DNA from: Pygmaiobacter massiliensis
GTDB taxonomy: Bacteria > Bacillota > Clostridia > Oscillospirales > Ruminococcaceae
Assembly: GCF_900199435.1 (NCBI RefSeq)
Contig: NZ_OAML01000002.1
Location: 558,001-622,000, forward strand
Direction of reading: 5' to 3'
Length of the DNA stretch: 64,000 nt
Position numbers and translations under genes: made by a program. Below are positions 57,910 to 64,000 of the stretch, one piece after another. The notes under the pieces were generated by a model. It was not told where the DNA came from and did not search any database. It saw nothing but the letters and a program-made list of their open reading frames with translations. Positions within the stretch are counted from its first letter, which is position 1; each line of letters starts with the position of its first letter.

Positions 57910-60231
57910 TTAACCCGCCTCATCTTTTTGATTTTCGGTGGTCGCCACAGGCGGAACCTCTACGGCTGGCGTTTTAGGCTCCAGCGTAAGAACAATGCCA
58001 CGTTCCCCCAGTTTGACCACGACTTTTTCGGATGGTTTCATTGTACCACCGAGTATCAAGATGGACAAGGGGTCCTGGATATCTTTGTTAATTATGCTGC
58101 GCATCATGCGGGCACCATACCGGGTATTCTGGCTCTTATGCGCTAGTTCAGCAAGTGCATCCTCGTCTGCTTCCAACTGCACCCCAATGGCCAACGCACG
58201 TGCCGCTACCTGCGCAAACTCATGGGCTGCAATTTCGCGCATTGCAGCAGCATTCAGCGGATGGAACACCACGGTTTCATCGAGACGGCCAAGCAGCTCA
58301 CGTTTAAAGTATTTGCGGCTCACTTCCATGGCCGCTGCGGCGCGGTGCGCTTCGGTATCTGCCTCGCTTGCAAACCCAAGCCCACGACCACCCCAGAGCT
58401 CGTCCGCTCCAAGGTTACCCGTCAGCACCACAACCGTATTACGGAAGCTTACCTTGCAGCCGCAGCCATCGGTCAGCTCGCCCTCTTCAAGAATTTGCAA
58501 CAGCAAATCCGCCACATCCGGGTGGGCCTTCTCTATCTCATCAAACAGCACCAGTGCATAGGGGCGGCGTTTGACCGCACGGGTCAGCTGTCCGCCTTCT
58601 TCGTAGCCCACATAGCCCGGCGCCGAGCCAATCAACCTTGCAGCGGCCTGCTTTTCCATATATTCGCTCATATCAAACCGCAGCAGTGCCTCTTTGCCGC
58701 CAAAAATCTCATCGGCAAGTGCACGGCAAAGCTCTGTTTTGCCGACACCGGAAGGCCCAAGGAAGAGAAACGACGCCATCGGGCGCTGGTCGCTGAGCAG
58801 ACCGGTGCCCGCACGTGCCAACGCCATGCTGATGGTTTCTACCGCTGCATCTTGGCCGATAATACGGTGACCCAGCCGCTCGCGCAGGCCAAGCAGCTTT
58901 GCCTTTTCGCTGCGTGCCAGCTCGCCAGCCGGTATGCCGCTGGCGCGGGAGGCAACTACCTGCACATCTTTGCGGGTCAGCGTTTTTTGAGACGGGCTAC
59001 GCACCCGCGCACAGGCAGCTGCTTCGTCCAGCAGGTCCACTGCTTTGTCCGGCAGCCGCCGCTCTGGGCTGCATCGAATAGAAAATTCGACCGCCGCGCG
59101 CAGGGCATCTGCGTCAATTCGGATATTGTGGAAAGCCTCGTACCGATTTTTGAGCCCTGCTAAAATCTTCACACAGGCCTCTGCGGAGGGTTCCGGCACC
59201 TCGATTTGTGCAAACCTGCGGCTTAACGCCGGGTCTTTTTCAATGCTCTTACGGTATTCTTCGGGTGTGGTTGCGCCAATCAGCCGCAGCTGCCCGCGGG
59301 CGAGAGAAGGCTTTAAGATGCTGGCGGCATCAATCGCGCCTTCGGCGGCACCTGCCCCCACAATGTCGTGCACCTCATCAATAAAAAGCACACATCCACC
59401 GTCGGCAGCAGCATCTTCTAGCACTGCTTTAAAGCGCTCTTCAAAGTCGCCGCGGTATTTTGTGCCAGCTACCAGTGCGGGCAGATCTAAGCTGATGAGC
59501 CGACGGTTGGCAAGCTGCGCCGGCACTTTGCCTTCTGCCATACGCTGAGCAAGCCCTTCTACTACTGCTGTTTTACCTACACCCGCGTCGCCCACCAGGC
59601 ACGGGTTGTTCTTTTGTCTGCGGCACAAAATCTCAATTAGTCTCGCCAGTTCCTCTTCCCTTCCCAAGCAAGGGTCCAGCGTGCCGCTGGTGGCAAGCAA
59701 AGTCAAATCTTTGCCGTATTTTTCAAGGCTTTTGCCCATTGATTTCATCTGTGGCGAAGGTTGGGTGCGGGCATATCCGCCCAGACCTGTCATCGGCAGA
59801 ATGCCACATTCACAGGCACTCAGCAAAGCTTCTTTATCCAGCCCAAAGTGGGTCATAAATTTAGAAGCCGTACTGCCTTCTGCACGTAGCAATGCTGCTA
59901 AAATATGCTCTGGCCGGGTTTTCGGCTCGCCCTGCGCCTCACTTTTGGCCGCCGCACTCTCTAAAATGCGCAGCGCAGCCGGCGTTAAATCTGCCGGGGA
60001 AAGCCGTACGGTAATTCCCCGCCCGATTTGCAGCTGCATATAATCCAGATATCTGCGGTGGGTCATTCCCCGCTCCGAAAGCAGCACAGCCGCACGGCTG
60101 GTTCCTTCGGTAAGAATACCCGCCAGCAAATGTTCGGTACCTACATATAAATGTCCCATCTGCCCCGCAGTTTCAATAGCCGAAACGCAGCAGCGATTGG
60201 CTTTATCACTAAAATTTCTAAAATACAGCAA
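57910..60231 (-). CDS. Clp-family AAA+ unfoldase, ClpC/ClpA-like
   Basis: A two-ring ATPase that unfolds proteins for ClpP. An N-terminal repeat domain (about 1-145, GHLYVGTEHLLAGIL) precedes NBD1 (GDAGVGKTAVVEG, VLFIDEVHDI) and NBD2 (GPSGVGKTELCRALADE, LVLFDEIEKAH). Between them only about 30 residues lie where ClpC has its coiled-coil M domain and UVR motif, so MecA-type adaptor control is unlikely; in that it is more like ClpA. GAGGTGG precedes a TTG at 60231, taken as the start (773 residues), instead of the frame-open 60252. It is followed by a thioesterase gene. Confidence 0.88.
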   Translation of the reverse strand: MLYFRNFSDKANRCCVSAIETAGQMGHLYVGTEHLLAGILTEGTSRAAVLLSERGMTHRRYLDYMQLQIGRGITVRLSPADLTPAALRILESAAAKSEAQGEPKTRPEHILAALLRAEGSTASKFMTHFGLDKEALLSACECGILPMTGLGGYARTQPSPQMKSMGKSLEKYGKDLTLLATSGTLDPCLGREEELARLIEILCRRQKNNPCLVGDAGVGKTAVVEGLAQRMAEGKVPAQLANRRLISLDLPALVAGTKYRGDFEERFKAVLEDAAADGGCVLFIDEVHDIVGAGAAEGAIDAASILKPSLARGQLRLIGATTPEEYRKSIEKDPALSRRFAQIEVPEPSAEACVKILAGLKNRYEAFHNIRIDADALRAAVEFSIRCSPERRLPDKAVDLLDEAAACARVRSPSQKTLTRKDVQVVASRASGIPAGELARSEKAKLLGLRERLGHRIIGQDAAVETISMALARAGTGLLSDQRPMASFLFLGPSGVGKTELCRALADEIFGGKEALLRFDMSEYMEKQAAARLIGSAPGYVGYEEGGQLTRAVKRRPYALVLFDEIEKAHPDVADLLLQILEEGELTDGCGCKVSFRNTVVVLTGNLGADELWGGRGLGFASEADTEAHRAAAAMEVSRKYFKRELLGRLDETVVFHPLNAAAMREIAAHEFAQVAARALAIGVQLEADEDALAELAHKSQNTRYGARMMRSIINKDIQDPLSILILGGTMKPSEKVVVKLGERGIVLTLEPKTPAVEVPPVATTENQKDEAG

Positions 60232-60280
60232 GAAAAACACCACCTCAGGCAAAGTATGGACCGCTTTGTCGGGTGATAAG

Positions 60281-60313
60281 CAAAACCGCTGCCTGAAAAA
60301 ATCAAGCAGCGGT
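60281..60313 (-). terminator. Terminator after the DnaI-like gene
   Basis: ACCGCTGC and GCAGCGGT pair across a 13-base loop, followed by TTTTGC on the minus strand; it separates this operon from the Clp gene. Confidence 0.7.
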
Positions 60314-60318
60314 CTTTT

Positions 60319-61278
60319 TTAAGCTTGAAGCCGGATATCATCACCGAGCAGCCGGTACATTTCGCAGCTACCAAGCAGGCGGCTGGATATTTTTTCGGTA
60401 TACCGTGCCGTAAGCAGCGCTTCGTCGATGATATTGGTCGTATAAATAGTGGGGCGCTTGCGTCCCATCCGGGTATCTACAATGTTGTAAAGCGTAGAGA
60501 TGACGTATGCGTTTACAAGCTCAGTTCCCAGGTCATCCAGAATCAGCAAATCAGCAGCCAGCAGCGTTTCAATAATGTTGGCTGCCTCTGCACGGTCCTG
60601 CTGCATCGCAAAAAAGATGTTCTGGCTACTTACGTACACCACATTAAACTGCTTTTTCAGTACCTCGCTTGCAATAGAAAGCGCCAAATGAGTTTTGCCA
60701 ATGCCTGTTTCACCAAACAGATAAAGGTTCGGCGAGCTTTTGCGAAATTCTGCGGCATAGCGCTTGCAGCGCTCCAGTACTTCAGTCATCTGCTCCCGCG
60801 CAGAAATACCAAACGCCGGATCGATTTCTTCTTTATAATGTAAAAGGCTGAAATTTTCAAAACTGCACATGCTTAAAGGAAAGCGCGCGTTAATTTCATC
60901 ACGGCGCAGCTTTTGGGTCAGTAGCGTAACGCAGCTGCAAATGCCTTGTGGCGTACGTCCAAAGTCTTTGCAGTTTGGGCAGGTGTAGCGGGGCTCTAAA
61001 AAATCCGGAGCGAAATTTGCCTCTACCAACAAAGCGCGGCGTTCTTTCGCCACTTCGTCCAATAGGCGCTTCTGCTCTTCCCGCTCCTCCAGGTGGCCAC
61101 CGGCAGCGCCCAGCCGTGCAAGCTGAATACCGATGTCAATTGAGAGGTTGTCCAGCACAAGCAGCCGGGGAATTTTATGATAGGCGATTGCTTTATTATC
61201 TTCTGCAAGGGTGATGGCACGCTGACGACGACGGGAAAGTTCCAGTTGAACCTTGCGGCGCAGTTCTTCTTTTGTCAT
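60319..61278 (-). CDS. DnaI/DnaC-type helicase loader
   Basis: An AAA+ ATPase that loads the replicative helicase. The 319-residue protein has an N-terminal helical region with a zinc site CPNCKDFGRTPQGICSC (about 99-115), Walker A GETGIGKTHLAL (about 188-199), Walker B LLILDDLGTE (about 242-251) and a sensor region TTNIIDEALLTARYTEKISSRLLG. It overlaps the DnaD-domain gene by four bases (ATGA), the usual pair. Confidence 0.9.
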   Translation of the reverse strand: MTKEELRRKVQLELSRRRQRAITLAEDNKAIAYHKIPRLLVLDNLSIDIGIQLARLGAAGGHLEEREEQKRLLDEVAKERRALLVEANFAPDFLEPRYTCPNCKDFGRTPQGICSCVTLLTQKLRRDEINARFPLSMCSFENFSLLHYKEEIDPAFGISAREQMTEVLERCKRYAAEFRKSSPNLYLFGETGIGKTHLALSIASEVLKKQFNVVYVSSQNIFFAMQQDRAEAANIIETLLAADLLILDDLGTELVNAYVISTLYNIVDTRMGRKRPTIYTTNIIDEALLTARYTEKISSRLLGSCEMYRLLGDDIRLQA

Positions 61279-62177
61279 CTGTCACCACTCCCTCTTTTTG
61301 AAACCAAAATGCCTTTTCCTTTTGCCACAGGCGTGCGGGCCGGTGTACGGCGGCCTGTCGGCTGCAGGTTTTCACCCTCTGCCGGAATGTCACGCGGCGT
61401 TTTGTAGCCGCTGGCATGCCACTTTTTTAAGATGCCGGAAAGGTAGCGCACGTTGTTTTTTTCGCCTGCACGCAGCAAGGCCGCTTCAATCATATCGGCA
61501 TCAAATGCAAAATCTTCATACCAGCGCGCAATCAGCGTGCGCTCGCCTGCGGTAAAACCATCGGGCTTTACGCCAAGCAGCTTTGCAACTTCCGCTTCGT
61601 AATCTTCACGTTTTTCCAGCGTGCCAAGATGTCGCTCGGCCGCAATGCCGTCGCAAATCCCCTCTTCGCGCCAGGAAATCAACACTTTTTCAATATAGCT
61701 GACATTCCGCTGACCTTTTGCAATAAAATGCGCCATAACAGTCAAAATCATATCGATGGGCAGCTTGTCCTGCACATACAGCGTTACAATGCGCGAGCTT
61801 TCTGCCGGGCTGAGCATATGCCCAAGCAGGTTCTGGCTTTCGCTAATCAGTAGCGCGATCTCGGGATCGGTACGGGAAGCCTCCACGATATCTCTGCTTG
61901 TCATGCGCGGGCCGCGTTTGGGCAGGGCCGGGGTTTTAGCGGTCACCTCGCCATCGGGCAAAAAAAGCCCCGCGCCGACCCAATAGGCGAACGCGAGTTC
62001 CACCGATGTTTTAGAAAGCCCCAGCTCTTGGGCAACTGCCAGCGGGTCCGCCATGCCTTGTGCTACCGCACAAAGCGCAACGCGAAGCTGGTCTTCTGTT
62101 GCCGTTGACAGCTTTTTAAATATGATATGAGGCACGGTGATTGCATCGCCTTTTTGTTTTGCCAATCGATAGCCCAT
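61275..62177 (-). CDS. DnaD/DnaB-type replication initiation protein
   Basis: A primosome protein that works with the DnaI-type loader. The 300-residue protein has a winged-helix-like N-terminus (about 10-75), and two DnaD-like modules (about 95-165 and 185-260); the second ends YLSGILKKWHASGYKTPRDI, the YxxxIxxxW signature of DnaD domains. AGGCCGGAAG precedes the ATG. First gene of the operon. Confidence 0.86.
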   Translation of the reverse strand: MGYRLAKQKGDAITVPHIIFKKLSTATEDQLRVALCAVAQGMADPLAVAQELGLSKTSVELAFAYWVGAGLFLPDGEVTAKTPALPKRGPRMTSRDIVEASRTDPEIALLISESQNLLGHMLSPAESSRIVTLYVQDKLPIDMILTVMAHFIAKGQRNVSYIEKVLISWREEGICDGIAAERHLGTLEKREDYEAEVAKLLGVKPDGFTAGERTLIARWYEDFAFDADMIEAALLRAGEKNNVRYLSGILKKWHASGYKTPRDIPAEGENLQPTGRRTPARTPVAKGKGILVSKRGSGDR

Positions 62178-62212
62178 CTTCCGGCCTCGCTTTCGTAATT
62201 TGATGTAACCTA

Positions 62213-62241
62213 ATTCTAGCCGTTTTCAGGTTTTGTGTCAA
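62213..62241 (-). promoter_or_regulatory. Promoter of the DnaD-DnaI operon
   Basis: TTGACA and TAGAAT are spaced by 17 bases on the minus strand, 36 bases from the ATG. Confidence 0.75.
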
Positions 62242-62262
62242 ACAAAAATTCCGGCAAAACAA

Positions 62263-62291
62263 TTGACAAAGGCAAAAAAACGGGCTACAAT
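62263..62291 (+). promoter_or_regulatory. Promoter of tRNA-Gly
   Basis: TTGACA and TACAAT are spaced by 17 bases, 21 bases before the tRNA, divergent from the replication operon. Confidence 0.8.
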
Positions 62292-62312
62292 AATTTAGCA
62301 CTCATTTATAGT

Positions 62313-62388
62313 GCGGGTTTAGCTCATCTGGTAGAGCGTCTGCTTCCCAAGCAGAAGGCGACGGGTTCGAGTCCCGTAACCCGCTCCA
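62313..62388 (+). tRNA. tRNA-Gly (CCC anticodon)
   Basis: GCGGGTT pairs with AACCCGC, the anticodon loop TTCCCAA gives CCC, the T-arm is GGTTCGAGTCC, and CCA is encoded. Confidence 0.95.
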
Positions 62389-62391
62389 TAA

Positions 62392-62437
62392 AAAGCGGCA
62401 GAAGCAAGCGATTTTTCGCAGTTTCTGCCGTTTTTGC
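62392..62437 (+). terminator. Terminator after tRNA-Gly
   Basis: CGGCAGAA and TTCTGCCG pair, with T-runs after; the loop of 19 bases is long. Confidence 0.7.
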
Positions 62438-62589
62438 TTTTGGTACTATTTTCATCTTTCGCATTTGCTATGTTTGAAAAAATTTAAACACTTCGGGTGT
62501 GGGCCGCATCATTTTTTGCAAGCAGTTGATGCCGCCATGCAACTGTATGCGTAGACCGGATATAATAAATTTAAAGTGGAGGTAAAATT

Positions 62590-63579
62590 ATGTGTACTGC
62601 TTTGAGTATAAAAACAAATAATCATAAATGCTTCTTTGGCCGCAATATGGATTTGGCCTATTTTTTCAATCAATCCCCTATTTGTATCTCCCGCGGGTAC
62701 GAATATCAGGATAAGGTAACCGGTAAAACCGTACAAACGCAAAAAGCGCTTCTTGGAATGGGCACAATCATCGACCATCATCCGGCAATGGCGGAGGCAA
62801 TGAATGAAAACGGACTGGCTTGTGCTGGCCTGAACTTTGCACGTTATGCCCATTATGAGCCTCAGCCTGTGGATGGAAAAACGAATATTGCCCCTTACGA
62901 TTTTATTCTTTGGGTGCTTTTAAACCACGACACGGTAGATGAGGTAATTCAAGGTATTGCGAATATCGAACTTGTCGACGTGCCGATTAACAGCAAAACC
63001 TCAGTACCCACATTGCACTGGATGATTAGTGATAAATATGGAAAATCAATTGTTATAGAAAAAACGAAAGAAAAACTCGCTGTTTATCCCAACCCTGTTG
63101 GAGTCATGACGAATGACCCTACTTTTGATTGGCACTTGATTAATTTAAATGAATATATGAATTTAACGCCGCACCATCCTGATTCGGTCTCTTGGGGAGA
63201 AAAAGAGCTCAAAGGTTTAGGCATTGGTGCTGGTACTTTGGGTATGCCCGGAGATTTCGCCTCAGTGTCGCGCTTTGTTCGAATCGCTTATGTCCGCACC
63301 CATCTGCCTGAAATGAAAGACGATGCCACTGCTGTAGCCCAGTTTTTCCACATGCTCGATTATGTGGCTATGGTAAAAGGCAGTGTAATGACAGAAGATG
63401 GCATGGAGGACATGACCCTATATGCGTCCTGCATGGATCAGGAAAAAGGCATTTACTACTACAAAACTTATGGAAATAATCGCATCAATGCCGTAAAACT
63501 GTCCAGCGAAAATCTCGACAACGGCAATATTAAGGTTTTTGATTATTTAGCCACGCAGGATATTAACTATCAGAATTAA
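62590..63579 (+). CDS. bsh: Bile salt hydrolase (choloylglycine hydrolase)
   Basis: Cleaves glycine or taurine from conjugated bile acids in the gut. The 329-residue protein has the N-terminal nucleophile fold: Cys2 (exposed after Met removal), Arg18 and Asp21 in GRNMDL, Asn82 in AGLNF, Asn175 in VMTND and Arg228 in SRFVR, all at the numbering of characterised bile salt hydrolases. Length and local sequence closely follow the Clostridium perfringens enzyme; penicillin V acylase is the alternative. GGAGG precedes the ATG. A TATAAT box lies about 34 bases upstream with a weak -35. Monocistronic. It supports a gut habitat. Confidence 0.93.
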   Translation: MCTALSIKTNNHKCFFGRNMDLAYFFNQSPICISRGYEYQDKVTGKTVQTQKALLGMGTIIDHHPAMAEAMNENGLACAGLNFARYAHYEPQPVDGKTNIAPYDFILWVLLNHDTVDEVIQGIANIELVDVPINSKTSVPTLHWMISDKYGKSIVIEKTKEKLAVYPNPVGVMTNDPTFDWHLINLNEYMNLTPHHPDSVSWGEKELKGLGIGAGTLGMPGDFASVSRFVRIAYVRTHLPEMKDDATAVAQFFHMLDYVAMVKGSVMTEDGMEDMTLYASCMDQEKGIYYYKTYGNNRINAVKLSSENLDNGNIKVFDYLATQDINYQN

Positions 63580-63733
63580 AAGATTGGTTTATTAAAGCTA
63601 GTATTGAATTCATATTTTTCTTTGCAATCCGGCACCGTCGTTCTATTCCGAATGTGGCAAAATCTTTTGCTATGTTTTTCTTGCCATTTTACGGGTACAA
63701 TAAAGGCAAATTAAGAAACAAAGGGTGATTAAC

Positions 63734-63892
63734 TTGAAAAAATATGTTTGCACTATTTGCGGTTACGTTTATGACGAAGCAGTCGGCGACCCCGACAGCG
63801 GTATCGCCCCCGGCACCCTGTGGGCAGACGTTCCTGCTGACTGGGTTTGCCCTGTGTGCGGTGTCAGCAAAGCTGAATTTAGCGAGATGTAA
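63734..63892 (+). CDS. Rubredoxin
   Basis: A 52-residue electron carrier with one iron held by four cysteines: CTICGYVYD (6-14) and [11 protein letters not shown] (39-49). The aromatic residues and [10 protein letters not shown] loop are typical. The TTG start at 63734 follows AAAGGGTGA. In anaerobes rubredoxin passes electrons to rubrerythrin, superoxide reductase or flavodiiron proteins, none of which is complete in this window. A terminator follows. Confidence 0.95.
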   Translation: MKKYVCTICGYVYDEAVGDPDSGIAPGTLWADVPADWVCPVCGVSKAEFSEM

Positions 63893-63895
63893 CCA

Positions 63896-63930
63896 AAAGC
63901 CCAGAGCTTTTCCGCTCTGGGCTTTTCTTT
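63896..63930 (+). terminator. Terminator after rubredoxin
   Basis: AAAGCCCAGAGC pairs with GCTCTGGGCTTT across TTTTCC and is followed by a T-rich tract. Confidence 0.9.
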
Positions 63931-63961
63931 ATTTTATTCGAGAGGTCACTGGTGTTCAGCT

Positions 63962-64000
63962 TTAAAAGCTCTGTGTCCCTTTAAGCGCTTCGTTCATACT
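63962..64000 (-). CDS. Possible C-terminal end of a gene entering from the right
   Basis: On the minus strand a frame enters the window and ends with the residues MNEALKGTQSF before a TAA at 63962-63964. Twelve codons are too few to identify a family, and chance is possible. Confidence 0.25.
   Translation of the reverse strand, partial: SMNEALKGTQSF

Noticed and set aside
62235-62477. Open frame across tRNA-Gly
   Set aside because: It covers a promoter, a tRNA and a terminator; chance frame.
63744-63965. Open frame overlapping rubredoxin
   Set aside because: The rubredoxin frame with its TTG start, ribosome site and four cysteines explains this stretch.

Overview
The window reads as chromosome of an anaerobic, spore-forming Firmicute, probably a gut Oscillospirales/Ruminococcaceae-type Clostridium relative (inferred from gene content, not from a marker-gene search). 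Support: a sigma-K gene, a BofC-like protein, SpoIIIE/FtsK and TepA; Rex, rubredoxin, a siroheme reductase and HypA/HypB; a bile salt hydrolase with every catalytic residue in place; strong AGGAGG-type ribosome binding sites, and about ten TTG start codons chosen by those sites. No transposase, integrase, prophage or CRISPR array was seen.

Layout. 1-9.4 kb: a c-di-GMP phosphodiesterase running off the left edge, a fusion of a C_GCAxxG_C_C domain with a siroheme sulfite-reductase-like protein, a dicarboxylate/amino-acid symporter, a response-regulator diguanylate cyclase, and a TetR/MATE operon with two clear operators. 9.5-16.2 kb: an alpha-methylacyl-CoA-racemase-like enzyme, a DUF1622 membrane pair, an Mrp-type Fe-S carrier, class A PBP and a BofC-like protein. 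16.5-20.9 kb: an FkbH-like enzyme, acyl carrier protein, MaoC dehydratase, SDR and GNAT-like protein, an ACP-based pathway without a ketosynthase. 21.0-27.3 kb: a zinc-ribbon protein, then a tightly packed operon of DegV, an ICMT-like membrane methyltransferase, a GH3-like acyl-adenylating enzyme and a membrane HD-GYP protein. 27.4-31.2 kb: a CadC-like metal efflux operon and a lone biotin synthase with a BirA-type operator. 31.3-39.9 kb: sigK, then DUF3006/ComEC-like/YgiQ/FtsK/UppP/TepA, all on the minus strand. 40.0-47.7 kb: rex-tdk, tRNA-Leu, a LysR gene, and a WYL/GyrI/GNAT/TfoX operon. 47.7-53.6 kb: HypB, a 906-residue Fe-S flavoprotein, HypA and a DUF5692 membrane protein, divergent from a FadR-type regulator. 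53.7-64 kb: a phosphodiesterase/permease pair, a tRNA Arg-His-Gln array, a formate/nitrite channel, a Clp ATPase with a thioesterase, the DnaD/DnaI-like replication loaders, tRNA-Gly, bile salt hydrolase and rubredoxin.

Working together: three c-di-GMP proteins bracket the first 27 kb, and one is translationally overlapped with a GH3-like enzyme, so acyl-conjugate chemistry may be tied to c-di-GMP turnover. The ACP cluster, the GH3 operon and the HypAB operon without a hydrogenase are the best candidates for undescribed biology.
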